Source: Sulfurimicrobium sp031426915 (GTDB taxonomy: Bacteria > Pseudomonadota > Gammaproteobacteria > Burkholderiales > Sulfuricellaceae). Taken from it: DNA of 64,000 nucleotides. How positions within the stretch are numbered: the stretch's first letter is position 1; every line of letters starts with the position of its first letter. This document shows positions 42,369 to 51,191 of the stretch, one piece after another. The DNA is taken from positions 124,001 through 188,000 of the forward strand of contig JASJPB010000013.1 in assembly GCA_031426915.1 (NCBI GenBank), given 5' to 3'. The notes beneath the pieces were generated by a model, which was given only the letters and a program-made list of their open reading frames with translations, did no database searches and was not told the DNA's origin. A program made the position numbers and the translations under genes.

Positions 42369-43129
42369 CCGACCCGCTGAAAATCCTCATCGTGGACGAC
42401 GAAGCCCCGGCGCGCAACCGCCTGCGGGAGGTGCTGGCGGACTGTGCAGCCGAGCTGCCGGTGAATGTGGCCGGCGAAGCGGCGTCCGGCCGCGAGGCGC
42501 TGGCCTGGCTGGAACAACATCAGGCGGACGTGGCCCTGCTCGACATCCACATGCCGGAAATGAACGGCATCGAACTGGCGCAACACATGCAGAAACTGCC
42601 CTCCCCGCCCGCCATCGTGTTCAGCACCGCCTTCGACCAGCACGCCATGGCGGCCTTCGAGGTCAACGCCGTGGATTACCTGCTCAAGCCGGTGCGCAAG
42701 GAACGTTTGCTGAACGCCCTGCGCAAGGCCCGCGCCTTCGCCCCCGAGCGCCTCGGCGCGATAGCGCGCCAGCCGCGTATCAACCTCAGCATCCTGGAAC
42801 GCGGCCGCATCATGCTGGTGCCGGTGGCCGACATCGTCTATCTGCGCGCCGAACAGAAATACGTGACGGTCAGGACCGCAGCCAGGGAGTACCTGAGCGA
42901 GGAATCGCTCACCCATCTGGAACAGGAATTCGGCGCACGCTTCCTGCGCGTACACCGCAACTGCCTGGTGGCGAAGGAGCACATACTCGGCTTCGAACGA
43001 GTCAAGCCCAGTCAGGAAGCGGAAGATACCGGCGCCGGCCACGGCTGGGCGGTGCTGCTCAAAGGACTGGACGAAAAGCTACCGGTGAGCAGGCGGCAAC
43101 AGCATATTGTGAAGGAATTTCGGGAATGA
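42365..43129 (+). CDS. algR: LytTR response regulator AlgR
   Basis: A 254-residue DNA-binding response regulator. The receiver domain has LKILIVDDEAPARNRLRE, the phosphoacceptor D in VALLDIHMPEMNG and the Lys in DYLLKPVRKER. The LytTR DNA-binding domain follows (RGRIMLVPVADIVYLRAEQKY, EFGARFLRVHRNCLVAKEH). In related bacteria AlgZ/AlgR control type IV pili, alginate and virulence genes. It is coupled to algZ by ATGA. Length is typical. Confidence 0.95.
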   Translation: MTDPLKILIVDDEAPARNRLREVLADCAAELPVNVAGEAASGREALAWLEQHQADVALLDIHMPEMNGIELAQHMQKLPSPPAIVFSTAFDQHAMAAFEVNAVDYLLKPVRKERLLNALRKARAFAPERLGAIARQPRINLSILERGRIMLVPVADIVYLRAEQKYVTVRTAAREYLSEESLTHLEQEFGARFLRVHRNCLVAKEHILGFERVKPSQEAEDTGAGHGWAVLLKGLDEKLPVSRRQQHIVKEFRE

Positions 43130-43173
43130 GCAGGCCGTGTTTGACTGTGACACCCAACCCAGAGATTTGACCG

Positions 43174-43404
43174 ATGGCCGAGAAAAACGAAGCGCCTCAA
43201 CCACAGCCGCCCAACGCGACTTCCCCATCAAGAATGCGCCGCCTCCTTTGGCTGCTGGCATGCGCATGCATTGGCACAGTCACTGGCTTCATCGGCTTTC
43301 ACTTCACGGCCAATCAGGCCTGGTTCCTGGCAGTTCCCGTTGCACTCGCCGTCGGTTGGTTCATCTTCGCCAATCCCGACCAATGCATGCGGCAAGAAAA
43401 ATGA
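43174..43404 (+). CDS. Small membrane protein, unknown function
   Basis: A 76-residue protein with a charged/proline-rich N-terminus (MAEKNEAPQPQPPNATSPS) and two hydrophobic helices (about residues 24-42 and 50-66) separated by a short loop. It ends NPDQCMRQEK. No family recognised. It follows algR by 44 bases in the same direction. The hydrophobic pattern suggests two spans with both ends in the cytoplasm. Shortness and lack of motif keep confidence moderate. Confidence 0.55.
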   Translation: MAEKNEAPQPQPPNATSPSRMRRLLWLLACACIGTVTGFIGFHFTANQAWFLAVPVALAVGWFIFANPDQCMRQEK

Positions 43405-43434
43405 CTGCGCTGGAAAGGCAAGCACATACAACAA

Positions 43435-43947
43435 TCAGGGCTGCGCAGCACCCCGAATCTTCGCCAGGGCCTCGTCGATCGCCTGGTCCAGAAAAGCGCC
43501 GTAAAAGTCCGGCGAGGAATATCCCACCAGCGGATTGGCAAGCGAATTACCGGCGGCATCGAACAATCTGATGGTAGGGGTGAGCGTGATCCTGTGGTGT
43601 CTGGAAAACTGGGCGTGCGTGGTGGCCTTGCCGGTGAAATCAGTCAGTTTGTCCCGGCTGCGCAAATCCACCTGGCGCATGATGACCTTGTCGGCATATT
43701 CCGGGTTACGCTGCATCGGCAACAGGAACTCCTGCATTACCCGCTCGCAGTAAGCGCATTTCGGTACGGTAAAGAGGATCAGGACCGGAATTTTCCTGAC
43801 CTGCGACATTTCCGCCTCCCGCGTCAGATCAGTGGCGTAGGCAAGTTCGCCGCTCCCGGCAGCCGCGCCAGCCAGGGCGATCCATGATAAACTTGCCAGC
43901 CCGAAGGCGAGCGCCACGGCCTTTGAAAATAAACGGTTAATCATCAT
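43435..43947 (-). CDS. Exported thioredoxin-fold protein
   Basis: A 170-residue exported protein. The signal peptide (MMINRLFSKAVALAFGLAS) is followed by a thioredoxin fold with active site VPKCAYCERV (CAYC) and the cis-Pro loop RITLTPTIRLFD. This resembles SoxW/DsbC-like proteins that reduce or repair disulfides in the periplasm. It is divergent from hemC with only 20 bases between starts and convergent with the small membrane protein gene. Which partner it serves is unknown. Confidence 0.85.
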   Translation of the reverse strand: MMINRLFSKAVALAFGLASLSWIALAGAAAGSGELAYATDLTREAEMSQVRKIPVLILFTVPKCAYCERVMQEFLLPMQRNPEYADKVIMRQVDLRSRDKLTDFTGKATTHAQFSRHHRITLTPTIRLFDAAGNSLANPLVGYSSPDFYGAFLDQAIDEALAKIRGAAQP

Positions 43948-43967
43948 TAAGTAGGCGGAAATCTGTT

Positions 43968-44891
43968 TTGAAAAACACTCTCGTCATCGCTTCGCGCGAA
44001 AGCGCCCTGGCAATGTGGCAGGCGCGGCATATCCAGAGCCGCTTGCAGGCATTATATCCACAATTGTCGGTCTCCATCCTGGGCATGACCACCACCGGCG
44101 ACCAGATCCTCGACTCGCCCCTGGCCAAGATCGGCGGCAAGGGACTGTTCGTCAAGGAACTGGAACAGGCGCTGGAGGAAGGCCGTGCCGACATCGCGGT
44201 GCACTCCATGAAGGACGTGCCCATGGTGCTGCCGCCCGGTTTCATGCTCGCCGCCACCGGCGAACGCGAGGATCCGCGCGACGCTTTCGTTTCCAATGAT
44301 TATCCCGCTTTGGAGGCCTTGCCCGAGGGCAGCGTGGTAGGCACTTCCAGCCTGCGCCGCGAATGCCAGCTGCGGGCGCGCTTTCCCCAGCTCATGATCG
44401 AAGCCCTGCGCGGCAACGTGCAGACCCGCCTGCGCAAGCTGGACGAGGGGCAATACGCCGCCATCATCCTCGCCGCCGCCGGCCTGAAACGGCTGGAACT
44501 CGGCCACCGCATCACCGCGCTGATCGAGCCGGAACAAAGTCTCCCCGCCGTGGGTCAGGGCGCGCTGGGGATCGAGTGCCGCGAGGGTAGGGACGATCTG
44601 GTGACCTTGCTGGCTCCTATCCACCACGCCGAAAGCGCCGCCTGTGTCGCGGCTGAGCGCGCCATGAGCCGTTCCTTGCAGGGCAGTTGCCAGGTTCCGC
44701 TGGGCGGCTTCGCCCAGATCGTTGCGGGGGAATTGACCTTGCGCGGTTTCGTCGCCAGCGTGGACGGCCTGCGCATGATCCGCGACGAAGTGCGCGGCAA
44801 GCCGGAGCATGCGGAACAACTGGGCACCGAGCTGGGCCAACGCCTGATCGTGCTGGGAGCGGACAAAATCCTCGCCGAACTCGGGATTTAA
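43968..44891 (+). CDS. hemC: Hydroxymethylbilane synthase (porphobilinogen deaminase)
   Basis: A 307-residue enzyme that joins four porphobilinogen units into hydroxymethylbilane for heme synthesis. The dipyrromethane cofactor Cys lies in LQGSCQVPLGGFA, and the conserved Asp segment in DIAVHSMKDVPMVLPPGF. The start is TTG 43968, preceded by a GGCGGAA ribosome site; downstream ATGs would remove the ASRESALAMWQ substrate loop. The stop overlaps hemD (TAATG). Confidence 0.97.
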   Translation: MKNTLVIASRESALAMWQARHIQSRLQALYPQLSVSILGMTTTGDQILDSPLAKIGGKGLFVKELEQALEEGRADIAVHSMKDVPMVLPPGFMLAATGEREDPRDAFVSNDYPALEALPEGSVVGTSSLRRECQLRARFPQLMIEALRGNVQTRLRKLDEGQYAAIILAAAGLKRLELGHRITALIEPEQSLPAVGQGALGIECREGRDDLVTLLAPIHHAESAACVAAERAMSRSLQGSCQVPLGGFAQIVAGELTLRGFVASVDGLRMIRDEVRGKPEHAEQLGTELGQRLIVLGADKILAELGI

Positions 44892-45673
44892 TGAAAGCGG
44901 ACCTTCCACTCCGGGGCTCGGGCGTACTGGTGACGCGTCCGGCCCATCAGGCTCAGCAGCTCGCGCGGCTGATTGAAGCTGCGGGCGGCGAGCCGATTCT
45001 GTTCCCGGCGCTGGAAATTTTCGACAGCGCCGATCCCAGTGTGCTCCATGCCCTGATCGCTCGCCTGGACGATTTCGACCTGGCCATTTTCATCAGCTCC
45101 AACGCGGTGAACAAGGCCATGGAACTGATCCGGGCCAAACATGAGCTGCCGCCGCGATTGACCATCGCCGCCATCGGCCTCGGCAGCAGGAAGGCGCTGG
45201 AACACTGGAAGGTGGAACAGGTCGTCACTCCGCGACATCGGTTCGATAGCGAGGGGCTGCTTGAACTGCCGGAATTCCAGGATATGCGCGGCAAGCGCGT
45301 GGTCATCTTTCGCGGCGAAGGCGGACGCGAAATGCTGGGCGAGACATTGGTGGCCCGTGGCGCGCAACTGGAGTATGCGGAATGCTACCGGCGCGCCAGT
45401 CCCGTTGTCGATCCATCGCTGCTGCTGCAACGCTGGGCGCGGGGCGAGGTTCAGGCTGTGACGGTAACCAGCGGAGAAAGCCTGCGAAACCTGTTTGATA
45501 TGCTGGGAAGTGCCGGCCGGGAATGGCTGAAAAAAACTCTGCTCGTGGCGCCCCATGAAAGAATTGGCACAACCGCCCGCGACATGGGGGTGGAGCGAGT
45601 ATGGATAACGGCGGCAGGGGATGAGGCTTTGGTGAAGGGCGTGATCGAATGTCTGACGCAGAAAAAACCGTAA
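44891..45673 (+). CDS. hemD: Uroporphyrinogen-III synthase
   Basis: A 260-residue enzyme that closes hydroxymethylbilane to uroporphyrinogen III. Sequence is poorly conserved in this family, but the pattern GVLVTRPAHQAQQLARLIEAAGGEP, LAIFISSNAVNKAM, RGEGGREMLGETL and TVTSGESLRNL is typical. ATG 44891 shares its A with the hemC stop. A longer upstream frame lies within hemC and is rejected. It overlaps hemX by 25 bases. Confidence 0.93.
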   Translation: MKADLPLRGSGVLVTRPAHQAQQLARLIEAAGGEPILFPALEIFDSADPSVLHALIARLDDFDLAIFISSNAVNKAMELIRAKHELPPRLTIAAIGLGSRKALEHWKVEQVVTPRHRFDSEGLLELPEFQDMRGKRVVIFRGEGGREMLGETLVARGAQLEYAECYRRASPVVDPSLLLQRWARGEVQAVTVTSGESLRNLFDMLGSAGREWLKKTLLVAPHERIGTTARDMGVERVWITAAGDEALVKGVIECLTQKKP

Positions 45674-46728
45674 CCAAGGCAGATGCTGCGCCCCTCCCCG
45701 GGGAGCCGGAGGCGCGCAGGGGCTCCTGGCTGGAACGGCTGGATGTCGCGCTGATTCTGGCTATCATCGCGCTGATTCTGCTCGGCTGGCAGTGGCTGGA
45801 CGGACGCCAGCGCAACATGGCGCTGGAACTTGACCTGAGCCGCCGCCTCGGCGCGTTCGAAACCCGCAACAAGGAAAGCGAGATCCTCGCCCGCCAGGCG
45901 CAGGAATCGATGCGCGAGGCCCAGGCCAAGATCGACCTGCTTGAGCAGAAACTCGCCGAATCCCAGAGCCACCAGGTGGCGCTGGAGGCGATGTATCAGG
46001 AAATGTCGCGCAACCGCGACGAATGGGTGCTGGCCGAAATCGAGCAGATACTCCTCATCGCCAGCCAGCAATTGCAATTGGCCGGCAATGTCAAAGCCGC
46101 ACTGGTCGCGCTGCAAACCGCCGACAGCCGCTTGCAGCGCATGGACAAGCCGCAGTTTTTCACGCTGCGCAAGGCTGTGAACAAGGATATCGAGCAATTG
46201 CAGGCTCTGCCGCTGGTGGATCTGGCGGGCCTCAACCTGAAGCTGGACAGTCTTGAAGCGGAAGTGGATCAACTCGCACTGCTTCCCGGCCGGGTGAACC
46301 GCGAGGAAAAACCGGCTCCGCGTTCAGCCCAGGCGGAAAGCCTGTGGCAGCGCCTGGGGACGGAAGCATGGCAGGATTTCAGGCAACTGGTGCGCATCCA
46401 GAACCTGAAAAAATCCGAACTGCCGCTGCTGCCGCCCGAACAGGCCTATTTCCTGCGCGAGAATCTCAAGCTGCGGCTGCTTTCCGCCCGCATTGCGCTG
46501 TTACAGCGCAACGAAACGATTTACAAATCTGACATCAGGGCGGCGGCGGAATGGCTGAACCGTTACTACGACGTCAAGGACAAGGCGGTCCACAACGCGC
46601 TCGCCAGCCTGCATCAACTGGGACAAAGCCGGCTCTCGATCGAGCTACCGGATATTTCCGCCAGCCTTAACGCGGCACGTACCTTCAAGCTGGGGCGAGA
46701 AGGCGGCAAGGGCGCCTCCGGCTCCTAG
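45649..46728 (+). CDS. hemX: HemX-like membrane protein
   Basis: A 359-residue protein of the HemX family. It has a short cytoplasmic N-terminus, one transmembrane span (RLDVALILAIIALILLGWQ), then a coiled coil (QAQESMREAQAKIDLLEQK) and a periplasmic helical domain. Its order after hemC-hemD is fixed in many betaproteobacteria. Its link to heme synthesis is from location. hemY would normally follow directly, but here a fic gene intervenes. Confidence 0.88.
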   Translation: MSDAEKTVTKADAAPLPGEPEARRGSWLERLDVALILAIIALILLGWQWLDGRQRNMALELDLSRRLGAFETRNKESEILARQAQESMREAQAKIDLLEQKLAESQSHQVALEAMYQEMSRNRDEWVLAEIEQILLIASQQLQLAGNVKAALVALQTADSRLQRMDKPQFFTLRKAVNKDIEQLQALPLVDLAGLNLKLDSLEAEVDQLALLPGRVNREEKPAPRSAQAESLWQRLGTEAWQDFRQLVRIQNLKKSELPLLPPEQAYFLRENLKLRLLSARIALLQRNETIYKSDIRAAAEWLNRYYDVKDKAVHNALASLHQLGQSRLSIELPDISASLNAARTFKLGREGGKGASGS

Positions 46729-46744
46729 CGGTGGACGCGGCCGT

Positions 46745-46832
46745 TTCGCGCCAGATAAAGTGACACAAAAAGCCATTGCGCGCCAAATAAAATGGCGCGA
46801 TACTGCGTTTCGCGCCACAAAAAGTGAATCGC
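46745..46832. promoter_or_regulatory. Three 32-bp repeats over the start of the second fic gene
   Basis: TTCGCGCCAnATAAAGTG-like units start at 46745, 46777 and 46809, a strict 32-base period (CGCGCC at 46747, 46779 and 46811). The third unit covers the GTG (46824) and ends at the ATG (46833) of the fic gene. Such periodic sites that bridge the start fit an operator for the gene's own N-terminal DNA-binding domain, with the promoter within or just upstream. Confidence 0.65.
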
Positions 46833-48251
46833 ATGCCAAAAGTTGTCACGCCTCAGGCATTGGACCGGATAGCGGAGCAGATCACCCGCCACCCTGACGG
46901 GATCGGCATGGAAGCGCTTTCGCAAGCGCTTGAGATTCCCCGCCGCACCTTACAACGCCGCCTGTCCGTACTTACAGGGCAAAAGCGGATTTTTTCCGAA
47001 GGCGAAGGGCGTGCGATCAAATATCGGCTTGCGCCGATTATCGTTGGTGCGCTTGCCAGCGCACAAGGTGCATCTACTGTTCAGGCTGTTGGCGAGGCCT
47101 ATGTTCCCGTCTCCCCTGAAGGCGAAGAAATCAAGACCTACGTGCGCCAGCCCCGCCAGCAGCGTCAGCCGGTGGGCTACAAGATCGGGTTTCTTGAGCA
47201 ATACCACCCCAACCAAACCGCTTATCTGCCCGAATCCTTGCGCGCCCAACTGCATGGCCTGGGCCGGTCACCCGCCGAGCAAACGCCGGCGGGCACCTTC
47301 GCGCGCGACATTCTGAACCGCCTGCTGATTGACCTCTCATGGGCATCGTCGAAGCTGGAAGGCAATACCTACAGCCGCCTCGACACCGAGCGCCTGATCG
47401 AACTCGGCCAGGCCGCCGAGGGCAAGGATGCGCTGGAAACCCAGATGATCCTGAACCACAAGTCCGCCATCGAATATCTGGTGTGCGACACCGAACACAC
47501 AGGCGTCACCCCTGAAACCATCATCGCCTTGCACGCCTTTCTTTCCGACGGACTGATGCCCGATCCGCTCACCTGCGGCCGCATCCGCAGCCGCGCGGTG
47601 GAAATCGGCGGCAGCGTTTACCTGCCGATTGCCATGCCGCAACGCCTGGAAGAACTGTTCGGCATCGTGATGAGCATGGCCGCGGAAATCCAGGATCCTT
47701 TCGAGCAGGCTTTTTTCCTGATGGTGCACTTGCCTTATCTGCATCCCTTCGAGGACATCAACAAACGCGTCTCGCGCCTGGCCGCCAACATCCCGCTCAT
47801 CCAGCACAATCTGTGTCCGCTTTCCTTCATCGATGTGCCGCAGCAAGCCTATGTGGATGCGATGCTGGGCGTGTATGAACTCAACCGCATTGCACTGTTG
47901 CGCGATGTATTCGTCTGGGCATACGAGCGCTCCTGCCAGCAATACCTCGCCGTGCAACAGCAACTGGCTCCGCCGGACACCTTTCGCCTGCGCTACCGCA
48001 ACGAACTGGCCGAAGCCGTGCGCGCCATCGTTCGCGCGGGGCAACCCGCCAGTGAACCGGCGCTACGCGCCATCATGCCCGCGAAAGTGACGCCGGAGGA
48101 TCAAGCGCGCTTTGTCGCTCTGGCGCGGGAAGAATTCAAGACACTGCATGCGGGTAACGTCATCCGCTTTGGCTTGCGACCGCTGGAATTCGCCGCGTGG
48201 CTGAAGAGTGACGCCGACATTCACATTGAAGATAAGGGGGCAGCGAAATGA
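46833..48251 (+). CDS. Fic family protein with N-terminal winged helix-turn-helix
   Basis: A 472-residue protein (three more if GTG 46824 is used). The N-terminus is a winged helix (IGMEALSQALEIPRRTLQRRL). A class II-type inhibitory motif SSKLEGN (S172-N178) lies before the Fic domain. The active motif is HPFEDINKRVSR (from H304), with Ile at the usual Gly/Ala position and NKR as in Doc proteins rather than NGR. The reaction could thus be AMP transfer or another phosphate transfer. It lies between hemX and a shortened hemY, whose start overlaps its stop by ATGA. Repeats at its start suggest self-regulation. Confidence 0.88.
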   Translation: MPKVVTPQALDRIAEQITRHPDGIGMEALSQALEIPRRTLQRRLSVLTGQKRIFSEGEGRAIKYRLAPIIVGALASAQGASTVQAVGEAYVPVSPEGEEIKTYVRQPRQQRQPVGYKIGFLEQYHPNQTAYLPESLRAQLHGLGRSPAEQTPAGTFARDILNRLLIDLSWASSKLEGNTYSRLDTERLIELGQAAEGKDALETQMILNHKSAIEYLVCDTEHTGVTPETIIALHAFLSDGLMPDPLTCGRIRSRAVEIGGSVYLPIAMPQRLEELFGIVMSMAAEIQDPFEQAFFLMVHLPYLHPFEDINKRVSRLAANIPLIQHNLCPLSFIDVPQQAYVDAMLGVYELNRIALLRDVFVWAYERSCQQYLAVQQQLAPPDTFRLRYRNELAEAVRAIVRAGQPASEPALRAIMPAKVTPEDQARFVALAREEFKTLHAGNVIRFGLRPLEFAAWLKSDADIHIEDKGAAK

Positions 48252-48727
48252 GAACGCTATTCTGGGCCATAGCCATCCTTGGCCTGGCGGTGGCCCTCAC
48301 GCTGGCGGCCAAGTACAACACCGGCTATGTGCTGCTGGTCTATCCTCCCTACCGGGTGGAGCTTTCCCTCAGCTTCATGATATTTCTGCTGCTGGCCGCA
48401 TTTTCTCTCGCCTATGGCTTGTTGCGCCTGGGAATCGGCACCCTCAGATTGCCCGAGCAAGTGCGTGCATTCAGGGAAGAGAAGCGCAAGAAAAAGGCCC
48501 ATGCAAGCATGCTGGAAGGCATGAGCGCATTTGCCGCCGGCCATTATGCCAAGGCGGAAAGCCTCGCCGCACGCGCACTGGAGCAGGGTGAGGAAGCGGA
48601 AATTAACGCCCTCGTCGCCGCCCGCTCGGCCCATGCGCTCCAGGCGTATGACAGGCGCGATGCCTATCTGGCGCAAGTGAGCAAGGTCTGTTCCGATTAC
48701 CCGGAGAGCGGGATGCAGGGTGAATAA
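48248..48727 (+). CDS. hemY: HemY-like protein, C-terminally truncated
   Basis: A 159-residue protein with the HemY N-terminal domain: two membrane helices (LFWAIAILGLAVALTLAAKY and LSFMIFLLLAAFSLAYGLL) and the first TPR-like helices (SAFAAGHYAKAESLAARAL). HemY proteins are usually near 400 residues; here the chain ends at GMQGE with no TPR tail in any frame before the convergent gene. It probably is a deletion product that may be non-functional, though it could still insert in the membrane. Its start overlaps the fic stop (ATGA), so it is translated with fic rather than with hemX. Confidence 0.8.
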   Translation: MRTLFWAIAILGLAVALTLAAKYNTGYVLLVYPPYRVELSLSFMIFLLLAAFSLAYGLLRLGIGTLRLPEQVRAFREEKRKKKAHASMLEGMSAFAAGHYAKAESLAARALEQGEEAEINALVAARSAHALQAYDRRDAYLAQVSKVCSDYPESGMQGE

Positions 48728-48746
48728 GCTTTTTACCAAGCCCGCC

Positions 48747-49262
48747 TTATTGTTGTTTCCGCTTAAGGCCTGCTTCTACGATGGCTGCCCAAGCTATCAG
48801 TTTCTGCTCATATGACATCGCCGCGTGGGCGGGACTGGTTGACGGAAGACGCTGATAATGCAGCGAGCAAGGCAGCGATTGATTGCACCGCTGGAAGTAT
48901 TTTTCCGCCATGGCGCCGTTGAAGAAAACAGCGGTAATGTCGGGATGGGTCGAAAAGAACGACTCGAAATCGTTGGTGACGATCGAGCCATGATCGATAT
49001 CGGAATCGAGGCTGCTGGCCCGCGTGCACGAAGCCAGCACATCCCACACCGCGATGCCGCGGGACTTCAGCATCCGGATTCGCGATGCATAAGGCAGGTC
49101 TGGGCCAGCGCCAAGCAGATCGCCCATGATCGCCCAGAAGGCGTTACGGCCATGCGCATAGTATTGTCCGGCCCGGAGCGACTCCTTCCCCGGCATGCTC
49201 CCGAGGATAAGAACTCGCGCGGCTGCATCCTCGATCGGCGGAAAACCCTGGATAGTTGGCAT
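48747..49262 (-). CDS. DNA-deoxyinosine (hypoxanthine) glycosylase of the uracil-DNA glycosylase superfamily
   Basis: A 171-residue DNA repair enzyme. Motif 1 is ARVLILGSMPGKESLRAGQYY and the conserved YYAHGRNAFW follows. This family removes deaminated adenine (hypoxanthine) from DNA. The start ATG 49262 (MPTIQGFPPIED) is the family start; a longer frame upstream reads through the flanking region and lacks homology. It is convergent with hemY. Confidence 0.85.
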   Translation of the reverse strand: MPTIQGFPPIEDAAARVLILGSMPGKESLRAGQYYAHGRNAFWAIMGDLLGAGPDLPYASRIRMLKSRGIAVWDVLASCTRASSLDSDIDHGSIVTNDFESFFSTHPDITAVFFNGAMAEKYFQRCNQSLPCSLHYQRLPSTSPAHAAMSYEQKLIAWAAIVEAGLKRKQQ

Positions 49263-49288
49263 AGCTACAGTGCTCGACAGGAATACAC

Positions 49289-50305
49289 TTAAGCGCCGCT
49301 TGAAAACGTAAACGCATCCGCGAAGAACTCCTCCTGCGGCAAACTCCGTGCAAAAAAAGTCTGCCGCGCCGCATCCACCATCTGCGGCGCGCCGCAGGCG
49401 TAGACCTGATAAGCGGAAAGATCGGCACAATCGTCCAGGACGGCCTGGTGCACCAGTCCGGTACGACCTTGCCAGTCATCTTCCGGCAGCGGCTGCGACA
49501 GCACGGGAATGAAGCGGAAGTTGGCGTGCGCCTGCTGCCACTGGCGGGGCAGGTCGGCCATATAAAGGTCGCGCAGGCTGCGCACGCCCCAGTAAAGCAG
49601 CATTTCCCGCTTGCAGTGAGCCTGCAGGGCATGCTCAACCAGGCCCTTGACGGGTGCGAAACCGGTGCCGCCGGCCACGAAGATGATGGGCTTGTCGCTT
49701 TCCTCGCGCAGGAAGAAGCTGCCATGCGGACCTTCGAAACGCAGAATGGCCTTTTCCTGCATCGCGTTGAACACGTTGCCGGTGAACACACCGCCGGGAA
49801 TATGACGCACGTGCAGTTGCAGAAAATCATCGTCATGGGGCGCGTTGGCGAGGGAAAAGCTGCGCCGCTTGCCGTCCTTGAGCAGGATATCGATGTACTG
49901 CCCGGCAAGAAACTGGAGGCGTTCGTTGGCGGGCAGCTTGAGCTTCAGCAGCATCACGTCGTGGCTGAGCTTCTCCATTTTCTGCACCCGGCACGGCATG
50001 GTTTTGATCGGGATATCGCGTGCCGCGCCCACTTCCCTGCACTCGATCACCACATCGGTCAGCGGGCGGGCGGTACAGAACAGCGCCATGCCGGCAAGTT
50101 TTTCATTCTCGCTCAGCGCATGGTCCTGGTATTGTCCGTAATCCACCCGGCCTTCGAGAATTTTTCCCTTGCAGTTCCCGCAAGCGCCATTGCGGCAGCC
50201 ATAGGGCAGCGAAAATCCTTCTCTCAGGGCGGATTCGAGTATGGTTTCTTGCTCCTGGGACTGGTATTGGTGGTTGCTGGGCTTGATGGTGACTTGAAAT
50301 GTCAT
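49289..50305 (-). CDS. CDP-6-deoxy-delta-3,4-glucoseen reductase-like ferredoxin reductase
   Basis: A 338-residue soluble flavoprotein. Residues 1-90 are a plant-type 2Fe-2S ferredoxin domain (PYGCRNGACGNCKGKILEG), residues 100-200 an FAD domain (GQYIDILLKDGKRRSFSLAN), and the C-terminal part an NAD(P)H domain (IFVAGGTGFAPVKGLVEHAL). This is the family annotated as CDP-6-deoxy-delta-3,4-glucoseen reductase, found in nearly all betaproteobacteria. Its true electron acceptor is often unknown. Confidence 0.9.
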   Translation of the reverse strand: MTFQVTIKPSNHQYQSQEQETILESALREGFSLPYGCRNGACGNCKGKILEGRVDYGQYQDHALSENEKLAGMALFCTARPLTDVVIECREVGAARDIPIKTMPCRVQKMEKLSHDVMLLKLKLPANERLQFLAGQYIDILLKDGKRRSFSLANAPHDDDFLQLHVRHIPGGVFTGNVFNAMQEKAILRFEGPHGSFFLREESDKPIIFVAGGTGFAPVKGLVEHALQAHCKREMLLYWGVRSLRDLYMADLPRQWQQAHANFRFIPVLSQPLPEDDWQGRTGLVHQAVLDDCADLSAYQVYACGAPQMVDAARQTFFARSLPQEEFFADAFTFSSGA

Positions 50306-50330
50306 GGTTGAACCTATATAAGCAGTCCGG

Positions 50331-51191
50331 ATGAAAAGAATACTAATTGTTGGCTATGGCGATATCGGCACGCGTGTCGCAGCGCTGCTGTCCCCGCGCT
50401 ATCGCATCTATGCGCTGACGCGCAGCGGCACCGAACGCGCGCATCGCCAAAGCATAACTCCGCTGCCCGGCGACCTCGACCATCGCGCCACGTTGGTTCG
50501 GCTGGGCGGGCTTGCCGACGCGGTGCTGCATTTCGCTCCGCCGCAGCGCCAGGGCACGCGCGATTTGAGGACTCGCAACCTGCTGGCGGCGCTGGCGAAG
50601 GGAAAAAGTCTACCACAGCGCCTAGTTTACATTAGCACCACCGGGGTCTACGGCGACTGCCATGGCGCAGCCGTGGATGAAACCCGCAGCAAGCGCCCGA
50701 CCACGCCACGGGCGGTAAGGCGCGCCGATGCCGAGGCCACGCTGCGGCGCTGGGGCAAACGCAACGGGGTGAACGTCACCATCCTGCGCGTGCCGGGTAT
50801 TTATGCCCCCGGCCGCCTGCCGGTGGAGCGGCTGGAAAAGCGCATTCCGGCCCTGCGTACGGAAGACGATGGTTACACCAACCATATCCATGCCGACGAT
50901 CTGGCGCGCATTGTCGCCGCGGCTTTAGTGCATGGGCGCCCCGGCAGGGTTTACAATGCCGCTGACGATACGCCGATGAAAATGGCAGACTATTTCGACC
51001 TGGTGGCGGACCATCATGGCCTGGAACGTCCGCGGCGCATTTCATGGCAAGAGGCACAACAGGAGATCTCACCCGGCATGCTGTCCTATATGAATGAATC
51101 ACGCCGCATTACCAATCACCGTATCAAGCGGGAACTCGGCGTGCGGCTGCGCTACCCGGGCGTGAAGGAAGGAATATCAAGTGCAGAATAA
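50331..51191 (+). CDS. SDR/NAD-dependent epimerase (YeeZ-like)
   Basis: A 286-residue Rossmann-fold protein. The nucleotide site is KRILIVGYGDIGTRVAALL near the N-terminus; YISTTGVYGD and the later GIYAPGRLPVERLEK fit the extended SDR family. Such proteins often act on sugar nucleotides, but substrate cannot be told. It is divergent from the ferredoxin reductase gene and overlaps murI by 11 bases. Confidence 0.85.
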   Translation: MKRILIVGYGDIGTRVAALLSPRYRIYALTRSGTERAHRQSITPLPGDLDHRATLVRLGGLADAVLHFAPPQRQGTRDLRTRNLLAALAKGKSLPQRLVYISTTGVYGDCHGAAVDETRSKRPTTPRAVRRADAEATLRRWGKRNGVNVTILRVPGIYAPGRLPVERLEKRIPALRTEDDGYTNHIHADDLARIVAAALVHGRPGRVYNAADDTPMKMADYFDLVADHHGLERPRRISWQEAQQEISPGMLSYMNESRRITNHRIKRELGVRLRYPGVKEGISSAE

